DNA of 64,000 nucleotides from Clostridium sp. UBA4548 (GCF_002387895.1 NZ_DGLI01000026.1:1-64000), one strand, 5' to 3'; shown: positions 8,588 to 17,714, counted from the first letter of the stretch. Translations and numbers: made by a program. The notes: a model not told the origin generated them from the sequence alone.

Positions 8588-9684
8588 TGCGCCTCACCCA
8601 CCTTTCGTTGCTCTATCATATAACTAAGAATTTCCTTGGCATAACGATCTTTGCCTTCTAGAATATCCTGCAACCTTTCAATATCAACCTTTAGATTTAC
8701 CAATGAGAGAGCCGCATTATATCTAAGATACCAATTTCTATGATTCAAGGCTCTCTTTAAAGTCTCAATAGTTTCTTCACTAGGATATTTATCTAAAATA
8801 GCTGCTGCTACAATCTTTATATTTTCATCTACTTCTTTTTCATCATTCAAGTAGGCTATTAACAAAGGCTCAACAGGCTTATAAATGTATCTACGGTAGT
8901 ACCTCATGATTGCTAGTTTGATATCAAGACTTACATCCTCTGATTGGAGAACTGAAAAGAATCTTGTTTTAAAATTACTTGAATAAGCTGTAATAAACTG
9001 TATCACTGATACCATAATATTATCATCCCATTTTTGAAAGTAATTCCATAACCGCTCTGCAAGGTCATATTTATCGCCAGCAAAAGTCAGCAATCCATCT
9101 GAAAGTAACTTCCTATGGTGAAACCATTGCCTATCATTCATAATTTGCAAACTGTTCTCTATGGCTTGAGAATTTCCTAAAGAATACAAAGCATTTAAAA
9201 CATTTTCACGACAGTACACTGTGGAGTTATCCATATAAGATATAAGTATTTCCATAAGAGGGCTATATTCCTTGTCCTTCTGAGGAGGATTTTTGAAAAT
9301 GAAGTATGCAAAGAAAGCTCGACTCATACTTTCTTTCCTTGCATATTTATAAGCTAATTCTTGGATAACCAAATAGTTTTCTTGTATATATTTCTCCAAC
9401 TTAACTCCTGTATCTCTCAAACTATCTAGTGCACGAACATAAAAAATTAATTCATTCACATTATTTAATTTCTTATTCAGTAACTTCTTATGGCTTTCTT
9501 CTATAACTCTTCCTAAATTTAAATTATGAATCTGTCTCCTGATCTCCTTTTTCCATCCATTAACCTTTTTATTATATTTCTTTTTTCCCCTTTTAGAGTA
9601 GGCTATGTAGATAATATTATAAATCAACAAAACACAGCAGACAAAAAGGTAACTGTAGATAACCTTATCTATACTAAAATTCAT
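8584..9684 (-). CDS. Membrane-anchored HEAT-repeat protein
   Basis: A 366-residue protein: one N-terminal membrane segment (about residues 8-28), a basic stretch (KRGKKKYNKK), then an all-helical body. The C-terminal half reads as HEAT repeats (for example ALNHRNWYLRYNAALSLVNL). It has no catalytic motif. HEAT solenoids bind proteins, and this one overlaps both neighbours (11 nt with the glycosidase-like gene, 4 nt with the GT2 gene), so it is most likely a cytoplasmic scaffold or regulator of the synthase. That role is inference. A GGAGG site lies in the upstream gene's last codons. Confidence 0.8.
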   Translation of the reverse strand: MNFSIDKVIYSYLFVCCVLLIYNIIYIAYSKRGKKKYNKKVNGWKKEIRRQIHNLNLGRVIEESHKKLLNKKLNNVNELIFYVRALDSLRDTGVKLEKYIQENYLVIQELAYKYARKESMSRAFFAYFIFKNPPQKDKEYSPLMEILISYMDNSTVYCRENVLNALYSLGNSQAIENSLQIMNDRQWFHHRKLLSDGLLTFAGDKYDLAERLWNYFQKWDDNIMVSVIQFITAYSSNFKTRFFSVLQSEDVSLDIKLAIMRYYRRYIYKPVEPLLIAYLNDEKEVDENIKIVAAAILDKYPSEETIETLKRALNHRNWYLRYNAALSLVNLKVDIERLQDILEGKDRYAKEILSYMIEQRKVGEAQ

Positions 9685-11824
9685 ATTTTGTCCTCCAGCT
9701 TTCCTTTAAAATAAAGTAGGACTTTTTTAACTGCTGGTAATAGGTTGCCTTGCTTCTCCATGGTTTTAGTTTCATCTCAGTCATAGATATTGGAGTTTCT
9801 TCTAATAGTTCTCTAACACCAATATACATACTTGAAACTTTTAAACCTTCAACACCAAAATTCTCGTAATAATCATCATGAACTTCCATGTCAGCAGGGT
9901 TATAAAAGTTTAAGAGTTGCCAAGGAATTCTAATCTCCACAAAACCTGTTCCATAGCAGAAATCTGCTAAAGAGTTATAATTACTACTGTTAGGATTTCC
10001 ATTTCCATTAACCAGCCTTCCAGTTTCATAGGTTTCAAAGAGTCTTTGAGTCATAATTTCCTCATCAGTCATACCTTTTGACACTAACGTTTTATTCTTA
10101 CAAATCATAGAAATAGGCACAAATTCACTGGAGTCTTTTGCTGGGAAATTTACAAAAGGATCTTCTCCTTTAATCTGAGTTAAATAATTTTCTCTTAAAG
10201 ACTCATATCTTGACTGTACTAACAAGCGACTATCATTAACTCCATTAATACAAAGGAGAAAATCTGCTTCCCTTTCAAAGTTAAGCTTAGGATTTTCACT
10301 TCTTGTGCTACCACTTTTAGGTGTAGTATCAATAGGAAAATAAAGTGAAGTCTGTTCATTCATATCTTTTTTCTCAGCTAAAATATAAAGGAAACTCTCA
10401 TCATGTCTAGCAGATAAAGTAACCTCTTCTCTACTTAATATCTTATCCTTATCCTCCCACTCAGAAGAATCCCCATCTATATAGGTGGTTTCTTCCGGTG
10501 TACCAGTATGAAAAGACATCAATCCATATCCTTGTCCATTAGTCTGAAGGTCATGCCATCGATAAGACTCTTTTACATTTACTGCATAGGAAGTATTCCA
10601 GGTACGTCTTTCCCATACATCCTGCCATGTACTAACTACTGCACCACTACAACCTGAATTTACAATATCACTGTAAGTTGAAACCAAAGCGTTTCCCTGT
10701 TCCTCTTCTGTAAGAGGTCCACTTATATCATCAGTTCCTCTAGAGGAAGAAAACCCATAACTAGCAATAACTACAGGCATAGAATGATAGCTAGCTAGCA
10801 GCTGAGTATAGCCCTCATAATAAAATTCCTTATTTAAAGTTGGAAGTATACCTGAGAGTTTAGCTTTCTGCTCTTCAGAAAAGTATTCTTGAAAACCTGG
10901 GCAGAATTCATATAATCTATAAGAAGCAAAAAAACCACTAATAACTTCATCACTTGAAAGTATATTTTCTGCATCTAAATAATTATATTTTCCAAGCTGC
11001 TTTCCATAAAACTCCTCATAAACAAATGGATCGTTCTGAGGGTCATTAATAAAGGATATTAGCCTTTGTTTTTTATACTTTTTACTCTCATAAGAAAGCA
11101 TATCATCCATAATTTTTGCCAACATTGCCTCAAATACTGTGGCATCTTCATCTGTACGGAAATACTTTCCCTGATAAAAATTTTCTTGAGTTCCATTGTG
11201 ATTTGTATAAGCCATGGTGCCTGGATTCCAGTAACTCCCAATGACATATCCTAGCACCCAAGGTGATATGTTCTTTCGATAGTTTCCGCTTCCCTTCATC
11301 TTATTTATAGAAATGCTTTTTCTCCCATGAATTATATCCACCACATCTTTAGAATCCTCCCTCAAGGTTTCATAAAAATCACTACTATAGGCATCCTTTC
11401 CAGAATTATTGGCATAATCTGATACCTGAATTCCTTGTAGCAAATAAAGTGGCACTTCTCTTTTGCTATTATATTCATAAAAAGCATTATAAAAAGTATC
11501 GTTATAAATTGTATTTATACGAATAACATTAGCTCCCATTTCTTGTATCTGCGTAAACCACTTCATCCAAGTATCTTTATCAACAGCATAATCCGTGGCA
11601 TGGTAGCTAGGTATATTGCTTTCCAGATCCACACCCTTAACCAAAAACTCTTTATCTTCCCCATTTTGATTTTTAATGTAAATCTTTTTGTTTTCAGTTC
11701 TCCACTGAGTTGTTACTGGCCTATCTGGATGGAAATCAATATAAAAACCACCGTAATACACCGCATAGCGCAGTCCCAGCACAGAAAGAACAAGCATAAC
11801 AGCGGTAATTATAAATTTTCTCAT
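9674..11824 (-). CDS. Exported glycosidase-like protein with C-terminal beta domain
   Basis: A 716-residue protein with an N-terminal signal anchor (residues 5-22). Residues ~60-420 resemble the TIM barrel of GH2/GH5-type glycosidases (VKGVDLESNIPSYH, then EMGANVIRINTIY). Residues ~455-700 form a beta domain beginning IDGDSSEWED, similar to CBM9/DOMON-type carbohydrate-binding modules. I could not assign catalytic glutamates with certainty, so it might be a non-catalytic binding protein. Its place beside a GT2 synthase fits a polymer-trimming or export role, as hydrolases in other synthase-dependent polysaccharide operons do. It has a strong AGGAGAGGG site and a 16-nt gap to the CotH gene. 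Confidence 0.72.
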   Translation of the reverse strand: MRKFIITAVMLVLSVLGLRYAVYYGGFYIDFHPDRPVTTQWRTENKKIYIKNQNGEDKEFLVKGVDLESNIPSYHATDYAVDKDTWMKWFTQIQEMGANVIRINTIYNDTFYNAFYEYNSKREVPLYLLQGIQVSDYANNSGKDAYSSDFYETLREDSKDVVDIIHGRKSISINKMKGSGNYRKNISPWVLGYVIGSYWNPGTMAYTNHNGTQENFYQGKYFRTDEDATVFEAMLAKIMDDMLSYESKKYKKQRLISFINDPQNDPFVYEEFYGKQLGKYNYLDAENILSSDEVISGFFASYRLYEFCPGFQEYFSEEQKAKLSGILPTLNKEFYYEGYTQLLASYHSMPVVIASYGFSSSRGTDDISGPLTEEEQGNALVSTYSDIVNSGCSGAVVSTWQDVWERRTWNTSYAVNVKESYRWHDLQTNGQGYGLMSFHTGTPEETTYIDGDSSEWEDKDKILSREEVTLSARHDESFLYILAEKKDMNEQTSLYFPIDTTPKSGSTRSENPKLNFEREADFLLCINGVNDSRLLVQSRYESLRENYLTQIKGEDPFVNFPAKDSSEFVPISMICKNKTLVSKGMTDEEIMTQRLFETYETGRLVNGNGNPNSSNYNSLADFCYGTGFVEIRIPWQLLNFYNPADMEVHDDYYENFGVEGLKVSSMYIGVRELLEETPISMTEMKLKPWRSKATYYQQLKKSYFILKESWRTKYEF

Positions 11825-11840
11825 TTGGCCCTCTCCTTCA

Positions 11841-13316
11841 TTATTTCACTAAATCATTTATATTTTTAGATTCATGAGAGTATTGATAAAGGGTATCTAT
11901 ATGCTCATCAAGCCAATTCCCTCTGGCTACAAGAAAGTTCTTTAGTTGTTTTACTGACTGCTCATAGCTAGTATAATTTCTCTCTACTGGTGTTAAATAA
12001 TTCATATGATTATAATTAGATAAATCAAATACATATCCCCAAACCTTATAGTTCCTGTCAACAGAACTCCCTAGCCACTGATTAGTTTCATCAATATAAT
12101 TAAGAAGATAAGCTTCACTAAGAACTTCCTTGCGTAATTCCTTGTATCTTTTAATAACTGCAGTAACAAACTTTTCATCCTTAATTAATGCATTAAACAA
12201 GGGTGAATTTATCATGGTAAATCCTGCTTCATTCCAGGCATTTTCCATGTAATTATCTCCTCCATTGTTAAAGTCCCACACACAAGGTTTTAGTTTTCCC
12301 CTTACATCCTTATAGTAAAAAGTAGAATAATGCCCAGCATCCACGTTTCGGAATAATTCATTAATCACAAAATACTCAGCAAAACTATTTAAGTCTATAT
12401 ATTTTGTATACCCCTTTTTTTCATCAGTTAAATCATAAGAGTATAACACCTTTTCCATTTTGCTAATATCTTTCTCTATATATTTCTTACGCTCCTCAGT
12501 AATCAAATTGATTCCTGGATACCTAACATCTAGTGCCGCAATGCCACTACGATAGGTGTAATAAGCATAATTATCTAGTTCCTTATTACCTTTTCCTTCT
12601 CTATCCCAAAGTACAATATAGCTTGTCAAAGTACTATTTTTATCCGGTTTTTTTATATTGATTCGTCCTTCACCTCTACTTACACTTTCCATGAGTAGAT
12701 AAAGGCCCTGATATTTTCCATCTAAAAACATCTCACAGTATCTGACATTTGGAGCATAATCCATGATTTCTCCTGAAATATTCAAAGCAACATAATTACG
12801 CATAAGGGTTCTATCAAGAAATGGCCCATTTAGCACCCATTCATCATGTGGTTCCATTCCTGCAATCCCTTTCTTATTCTCCGTACCATCCTCCAAAACA
12901 AGGTGAATAGAATAAGATTTCTTATCAAAAAATCTAGATGAATTTCCCCGGTAACTTATTTCTGCTAAAGAAGATAATGTAGGTTTATCAGTAATATTAT
13001 TAACACCCTTTTGCTGGTCTATAACAGAAAAGGAAGCTGTAATCCTTGGTAATTCATCTGCTGCAGTCTCATATCCCACAGTTTCACCATTTTCTACAAT
13101 AGGTGTGCCAGGGACCTTTTGTCCCCCAGTGCTTATACTAACAATTGGAAGGTGTGTTTTAAATTCTTCACTTTCTTCATCATTAGCTGCTTGCCATTGC
13201 TTTTCACGATGCTGATGAACTCTAATGGATTTATTTTCAACATTTAATTGGTATAACCCAACGCAAATTCCTATAATAAATACTATAGTAATCGTATATA
13301 TCAATTTGCTCTTCAT
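11841..13316 (-). CDS. CotH family kinase-like protein, membrane-anchored
   Basis: A 491-residue protein with one N-terminal membrane segment (about 8-26) and an outside CotH domain. Family landmarks are YRGNSSRFFDKKSYSIHL (Lys of the nucleotide site), WVLNGPFLDRTLMRNY, and CVWDFNNGGDNY (metal-binding Asp). CotH of Bacillus is a secreted protein kinase that phosphorylates spore-coat proteins; CotH homologues also occur with VTC and DUF4956 proteins in non-coat settings. No coat gene is nearby, so the target here may be a surface protein or a polysaccharide. The gap to the DUF4956 gene is 5 nt. Confidence 0.88.
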   Translation of the reverse strand: MKSKLIYTITIVFIIGICVGLYQLNVENKSIRVHQHREKQWQAANDEESEEFKTHLPIVSISTGGQKVPGTPIVENGETVGYETAADELPRITASFSVIDQQKGVNNITDKPTLSSLAEISYRGNSSRFFDKKSYSIHLVLEDGTENKKGIAGMEPHDEWVLNGPFLDRTLMRNYVALNISGEIMDYAPNVRYCEMFLDGKYQGLYLLMESVSRGEGRINIKKPDKNSTLTSYIVLWDREGKGNKELDNYAYYTYRSGIAALDVRYPGINLITEERKKYIEKDISKMEKVLYSYDLTDEKKGYTKYIDLNSFAEYFVINELFRNVDAGHYSTFYYKDVRGKLKPCVWDFNNGGDNYMENAWNEAGFTMINSPLFNALIKDEKFVTAVIKRYKELRKEVLSEAYLLNYIDETNQWLGSSVDRNYKVWGYVFDLSNYNHMNYLTPVERNYTSYEQSVKQLKNFLVARGNWLDEHIDTLYQYSHESKNINDLVK

Positions 13317-13321
13317 TATTT

Positions 13322-13999
13322 TTACCCACTTATTTCATCATTTTGTGTAATTATATTTACATACTCCACACCGCCGAGGGCATATAGTTTTTGAGTTATT
13401 CCTTCGCTTTTTTTATAAGAAAGATTATAAGTGCTACGAGACATTTCAAATATAAATTCTACTGCTTGCTCAGTTGTATTCTTAACTCTTAACAAAGGTT
13501 TTTTGTTAAAATACTCAAAAACTATTCCTTCAATATCAGTTTCTTTGCTTCTACTTGCACGAACAATTAGTAAGATTCTATTTTCATTTTTTACTCTTCC
13601 CATTAAAAGTAATACCACAAAAACTACAACGGTACCTATTCCCGCAACTAGATAATCTCCAACCCCACAACATATACCAACGATGATAGCCCAAAAGATA
13701 TAGGTGGCATCTCTAGAATCCTTAACTGCTGTTCTAAAACGAACAATAGATAATGCACCCACCATACCAAGGGAAAGGGCAACGTTATTTCCTATAACCG
13801 TCATAACTGTTGCAGTTAAAATAGTTAATGTCATTAGAGAAACATTGAACTTTCGACTATATGCAGTACCTACGTGGGTAAACCAGTAGGAAATATAAAT
13901 AGCTATTGAAATTAAGGCTGATGAGATAATATGTAATAAAATCGACTGAGTACTTAAGGTACCACTTTGTTCTAAAACATTTAGTAATAATTCTTTCAT
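13322..13999 (-). CDS. DUF4956 membrane protein
   Basis: A 225-residue protein with about four membrane segments in the first 140 residues, including the hallmark stretch GALSIVRFRTAVKDSRD, and a soluble C-terminal domain. DUF4956 proteins have no proven function but often sit next to VTC and CotH genes, as here (22-nt and 5-nt gaps). The charged conserved loop between membrane segments suggests a channel, transporter or partner for the VTC protein. That is inference. Confidence 0.85.
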   Translation of the reverse strand: MKELLLNVLEQSGTLSTQSILLHIISSALISIAIYISYWFTHVGTAYSRKFNVSLMTLTILTATVMTVIGNNVALSLGMVGALSIVRFRTAVKDSRDATYIFWAIIVGICCGVGDYLVAGIGTVVVFVVLLLMGRVKNENRILLIVRASRSKETDIEGIVFEYFNKKPLLRVKNTTEQAVEFIFEMSRSTYNLSYKKSEGITQKLYALGGVEYVNIITQNDEISG

Positions 14000-14020
14000 A
14001 AAAACTTATCCCTTCCCATA

Positions 14021-14716
14021 TTAAAATAGGTAATGCTTACTGACGGATCTTCCTAGAGAATATTTACTTACAGAAACTTCACTAGTATCACATTCATTAA
14101 GCATATCCTTGATATACGCAAATAAAAACCCATTAAATTTTACTTCTAATACACCTAGATAAGGATCTAAAATACTATTTTCCACAAGAGTATCTGAAAA
14201 AATATCAAAGGAACTTTCTGTGCCAATAATATGATGATCAAAGGTCACTCTTATATCATTAGCATTTGCAATAAAAGCTTTTCTTTTATAGGTTACAACG
14301 GTCTTAGGTCTATAACAAAACATATTCATTAGTGAAAAGCATTCCGCAGCAAAAGGTTCTTTATACTTTAAAAGTACAGAATAATTTCCTTGAATCATTC
14401 TTTGGGCATCTTCCTTGTTCAATCGTAAAGAACGTTTTTTTTGCAGTGCCCCCTGTTTCTGCTTCATTTCTAATAAAGCAAAATTAGCTTTAGGATCATA
14501 TATTCTTAATCGAATCTTTCGTCGAAGCTCCACGCCCTCTTCCTTTTCATGATAATCTTTATCATCCAAGGTATCAAAATATAAGGATCTTATCATATAA
14601 CCATCCTCCTGACTATGGCTGTCCACTTGAAGGATTTTGCTTAAATTATGGCTATATTGATAAAATTGAGAAAGCGAGATTAAAAACTTCTTTTCCTGCC
14701 TTAATACTTCATTCAT
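14021..14716 (-). CDS. VTC domain protein (polyphosphate polymerase-like)
   Basis: A 231-residue protein made almost wholly of a VTC tunnel domain. The basic and acidic residues that line the yeast Vtc4 tunnel have counterparts: RQEKKF at the start, RRKIRLRIY, LEMKQK, KKRSLRL, TYKRKAF, LEVKF and VSKYSLGR. Vtc4 makes inorganic polyphosphate from ATP; bacterial versions are mostly untested. It lacks the SPX domain and membrane segments of yeast VTC, so it would need a membrane partner, most simply the adjacent DUF4956 protein. Its start overlaps the end of the lipoprotein gene by 8 nt. Confidence 0.88.
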   Translation of the reverse strand: MNEVLRQEKKFLISLSQFYQYSHNLSKILQVDSHSQEDGYMIRSLYFDTLDDKDYHEKEEGVELRRKIRLRIYDPKANFALLEMKQKQGALQKKRSLRLNKEDAQRMIQGNYSVLLKYKEPFAAECFSLMNMFCYRPKTVVTYKRKAFIANANDIRVTFDHHIIGTESSFDIFSDTLVENSILDPYLGVLEVKFNGFLFAYIKDMLNECDTSEVSVSKYSLGRSVSKHYLF

Positions 14717-15581
14717 TTCCTATAATCTCCTTTAATGCTGCATAATCATGAAAAGCTATAGAAATGTTTCTTCCATTAAATGACTTCTTCAGCTCAATGA
14801 AATTTTCTTCTACTGAATTTAAGCCTTCCTCATAGTATGTGTTTTTATCTATCAAACCATGTTTGCCTGGAGCTTGCATTTCATATATATTGATAAGCTC
14901 TTTACCATACTTATTAGTCAATACCGCTTCATTTTCAATATGCTTTTGCTCTTTCCCCTGATAATAATTCATAACCGCTAAGCTATCACAACTAGATTTT
15001 ATTAACTCCTCAACTTGCTTCGAAAATCCTAAATCATCATAAAAATAAGGAATGCAAGCAATGACTTCTAGCCCATTTTCATGTGCCTTTTCATAGGTTT
15101 TCTTCATATTTGCTACAAGTCCATTCATAATTTTTTCCCGTGATTGCTTATCCCATTCATCTAACAGGTAAGGCTCTACATCAAATAACACACCCTTTAT
15201 TCCTTTACTCTTCCCTAGTGACCTATTAATATTAACTACTTTTTCCACTTCACTAAGCATAGTTTCTCCACTTTCTTCTAATGCCCATTGTGGAGCCCCT
15301 GTAAGGAGATATACACTATTTTTTTTATCAGTAGCTTCCCTCACAAAATTCAAAATATCCTTCTCCTGTAAATCTTCTGAAAAACTTTGATAAATTGTGT
15401 TAAGCTTCAAATCTTTCATTGTTTCATAAAGCTGAGCACGGCCTTCTAATACTTCAGAATCCTTCCAAGAAAATAACCCTCTTGCTTCCTGTGAAGTTTT
15501 ATTTAAACTGCATCCGCTAAAAAAAGATCCTACAGTGAAAAAAACTATTATAAATAATAAACTTTTTATTTTAAACTTCAT
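14709..15581 (-). CDS. Lipoprotein with TIM-barrel glycosidase-like fold
   Basis: A 290-residue lipoprotein: signal peptide followed by a lipobox (FFSGC, Cys near residue 24). The mature part looks like a small TIM barrel with GVLFDVEPY in the middle, the position where glycosidase-like proteins carry acidic active-site residues, and VMNYYQ later. I do not recognise the exact family. It is the first gene of the operon, translationally coupled to the VTC gene, and would sit on the outer face of the membrane, so it may sense, bind or process the polymer. Confidence 0.78.
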   Translation of the reverse strand: MKFKIKSLLFIIVFFTVGSFFSGCSLNKTSQEARGLFSWKDSEVLEGRAQLYETMKDLKLNTIYQSFSEDLQEKDILNFVREATDKKNSVYLLTGAPQWALEESGETMLSEVEKVVNINRSLGKSKGIKGVLFDVEPYLLDEWDKQSREKIMNGLVANMKKTYEKAHENGLEVIACIPYFYDDLGFSKQVEELIKSSCDSLAVMNYYQGKEQKHIENEAVLTNKYGKELINIYEMQAPGKHGLIDKNTYYEEGLNSVEENFIELKKSFNGRNISIAFHDYAALKEIIGNE

Positions 15582-15631
15582 TAAACCAATCCTACCTTTA
15601 TGATACTTTTTAATACAATGTTTTATGGTAA

Positions 15632-15738
15632 CTATAGGAAACTAGAGTTAAAACTTAACTTATCCATCAATCCTACCCTGGTTCCTATAGGGGTTTATGA
15701 CGCTGAATAAGTTAAAACTCTATCATGAAACCCTATAG
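15632..15738 (-). promoter_or_regulatory. Long palindromic leader hairpin before the polymer operon
   Basis: Three paired blocks nest around a 43-nt centre: CTATAGG (15632-15638) with CCTATAG (15732-15738), TAGAGTT (15643-15649) with AACTCTA (15716-15722), and TTAACTTAT (15655-15663) with ATAAGTTAA (15707-15715). In RNA this gives about 23 bp with small bulges. It lies about 50 nt upstream of the first gene and downstream of the candidate promoter, so it would be in the 5' leader. The centre has further self-complementarity (ACCC/GGGT and CCTATAGG). It matches no riboswitch I know. It is also copy A of the repeat family seen at 4939-5095 and 16010-16090. Confidence 0.6.
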
Positions 15739-15826
15739 AAAAGTACATCTTAATCCTTATCATTGCACTTTGTAATACTACATGTTACTACATGATACGA
15801 CTAATTAATACAAATTTCTATTGTAA

Positions 15827-15855
15827 ATTATACTCCATATTTTTATAATACTCAA
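15827..15855 (-). promoter_or_regulatory. Candidate sigma-A promoter of the polymer operon
   Basis: On the minus strand TTGAGT (15855-15850) is followed after 17 nt by a perfect TATAAT (15832-15827). Transcription would begin near 15820, giving a leader of about 240 nt that includes the palindrome at 15632-15738. The DNA is AT-rich, so chance matches are possible. Confidence 0.5.
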
Positions 15856-16009
15856 CTACCTTTTCCTTATTTTCAAATTTTTATAAAATATGTATTATAT
15901 TTACAAACTTCTATGATAACCATTGCCCTAGTAAGTATATTTAACATATCTACTAATCTACTTTTATAAAAAAATTATGCTGAAATTTACAGGTTTTTAT
16001 ACACAAAAC

Positions 16010-16090
16010 CAATTTATGCATTACTCCTACTTTGTTTACCTTAAGACCTTTTGACGGTGAATAAAATAAATTTTCATCATGAAATTCTAT
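16010..16090 (-). repeat. Intergenic repeat copy B
   Basis: Read on the minus strand, this segment contains TTTCATGATGAAAATTTATT followed by a CACCGTCAAAAGGTCTTAAGG-like core and GTAGGAGTAATG. It aligns by eye with the palindromic leader at 15632-15738 and with the segment at 5035-5095. Both this copy and the leader hairpin lie in the 640-nt gap between the polymer operon and the next GNAT gene; apart from them and the promoter the gap shows no gene. Confidence 0.5.
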
Positions 16091-16221
16091 AATTCATAAA
16101 TGCCCTAAACAATAGGAAAACCATAGATATATAGAGAAATAGTTCTTCTACTATCCATGGCTTACTAATATTAAATTAATAAATATTATTTTTTTGGGTA
16201 ACCCCTTATTATTTTACTTCA

Positions 16222-16782
16222 TTAATCTGCATACTCTTCCCTTAATATAGAATAATATTTGCAATCCACTAAAGAACCATCCTTGATCTTGTGTATTTGC
16301 CTTAAAGTACCTTCGTATTTTAACCCACACTTTTCAATAACCCTGCCAGAAGCTGTATTATCCACATGATGACGACCAGTTATGCGATTAAAGCCTACTT
16401 CTTTAAAGGCAAATTTAATGAGAGCTGAAAAAGCTTCAGTGATTAACCCTTTATTCCAATAAGCTCTACCTATGCAATAACCTATTTCACAACTTTCAAT
16501 ATTATTATCTACATTCATAAGTGCAATAGAACCAACTACACTGTTATTTTCCTTTACTTCAATTGCCCAGTTATAATTTTCTTCACTACTATACTTATCA
16601 ATCCACATTTCAAGAAGTTTTTTACTTACTCCAATATCACTGTGAGTTGGCCAAGATAGGTATTTTGTAACCTCATCATCTGATGCCCAGTTATTAAACA
16701 TATCCTTAGCATCCTCTTCTTTAAACCTTCTTAATATAAGTCTTTCAGTTTCTATGGTTTTTGTTCCTATATGATGCAACAT
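16222..16782 (-). CDS. GNAT acetyltransferase (RimJ/RimL type)
   Basis: A 186-residue GNAT of the RimJ/RimL group. It starts with the typical ETERLILRRFKEEDA, has the acetyl-CoA loop region around IGRAYWNKGLITEAF and ends with GLKYEGTLRQIHKIKDG. Such enzymes acetylate protein N-termini, amines or antibiotics, and the target cannot be read here. A GGGGGG site precedes the ATG. It is the outermost gene of the 16-30 kb array of small enzymes. Confidence 0.85.
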   Translation of the reverse strand: MLHHIGTKTIETERLILRRFKEEDAKDMFNNWASDDEVTKYLSWPTHSDIGVSKKLLEMWIDKYSSEENYNWAIEVKENNSVVGSIALMNVDNNIESCEIGYCIGRAYWNKGLITEAFSALIKFAFKEVGFNRITGRHHVDNTASGRVIEKCGLKYEGTLRQIHKIKDGSLVDCKYYSILREEYAD

Positions 16783-16884
16783 TGTGCCCCCCTAAAACTT
16801 CATTATATATTCCTCAATATGAATTTTTTATATTTACTATATTTTTATTAGTTTTTCATGTATTTATAGAAATTCCTAGTAACA

Positions 16885-17502
16885 TTAAGTTGTGATAGGT
16901 ATGCATTTTCTAAATATATAATATTTCCATAGTGAATCTTTATCTAATAGAATCTCTTTTTCAAAGTCAAATTTTTTAGAGGAATATAACTTTAATTCCT
17001 CTAGGGTATGAAAGTAAAAATCTCTATCATATTCCTCACCTTCAATAGTTGTGTAACTTGATTTTTCACTTTTTCCTATGCCATCTTTAACCGCTACAAA
17101 TAAAAATCCATCATCATTTATAACCTTATAAACTTCCTCGAATGCCTTTGAAAGCTTATGATCTGGAAGGTGTATTAACCCAGCTATTACAGCACAGCCA
17201 TGAAATTTACCAACATAGGAATAATCATTTAACATATCTTCAACAACAAATTTAATATGTGGATTTAGCTTTTTTGCAATTTTAATACTTTCTTCGCAAA
17301 AATCAAGTCCAATAACTTCAGCACCAAGGTTTTCTAATCTCATACTTTCATACCCTGCTCCACAGCACAAATCTAAAACCCTTGGATTTTGTGGCAAGTA
17401 GTTAATAAATTCCATTAGATATGGAACCATGGATTCATCTTTATACCATTTATTAGCCCATTCTGAAGCAGTTTTATTATAAAAATCTTTTGTACCCTTC
17501 AT
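16885..17502 (-). CDS. Class I SAM-dependent methyltransferase
   Basis: A 205-residue Rossmann methyltransferase with motif I VLDLCCGAGYES, an acidic residue ending strand 2 (EVIGLDF) and motif II/III around VEDML and GLIHLPDH. I start it at ATG 17502, following GGGGGGATT; a few codons upstream are open but lack a site. The substrate is unknown. Confidence 0.85.
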   Translation of the reverse strand: MKGTKDFYNKTASEWANKWYKDESMVPYLMEFINYLPQNPRVLDLCCGAGYESMRLENLGAEVIGLDFCEESIKIAKKLNPHIKFVVEDMLNDYSYVGKFHGCAVIAGLIHLPDHKLSKAFEEVYKVINDDGFLFVAVKDGIGKSEKSSYTTIEGEEYDRDFYFHTLEELKLYSSKKFDFEKEILLDKDSLWKYYIFRKCIPITT

Positions 17503-17531
17503 ATAGAATCCCCCCAATACTATGTTAATTT

Positions 17532-17714
17532 TTACCTTAAAGCAAGAAAACTAATTAGAATTGCAGTGGAAATAATAATGCATATAGTTGCAATACACAT
17601 TTGAATTATTTTATTTCGAACTAATGCTTTATCAGTAAAATTAATGATAATTCCATATAAAGATAAATACCACCACATAGAACCTAAACATATAGGTATT
17701 AAATAAATAAACAC
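17532..17714 (-). CDS. Small two-helix membrane protein
   Basis: A 60-residue protein with two hydrophobic segments (about 3-26 and 36-58) joined by a short loop (NFTDKALVRNK). It begins with GTG just after an AAGGGGGGGG run that ends in AGGT, which supports real translation. It sits between the S51-type gene and a methyltransferase gene. No known family is recognised. Confidence 0.6.
   Translation of the reverse strand: MFIYLIPICLGSMWWYLSLYGIIINFTDKALVRNKIIQMCIATICIIISTAILISFLALR

Noticed and set aside
11543..11869. Plus-strand 108-codon frame opposite the glycosidase-like gene
   Set aside because: The opposite strand has a tightly coupled operon with good sites; this frame has no site and its sequence is not protein-like.
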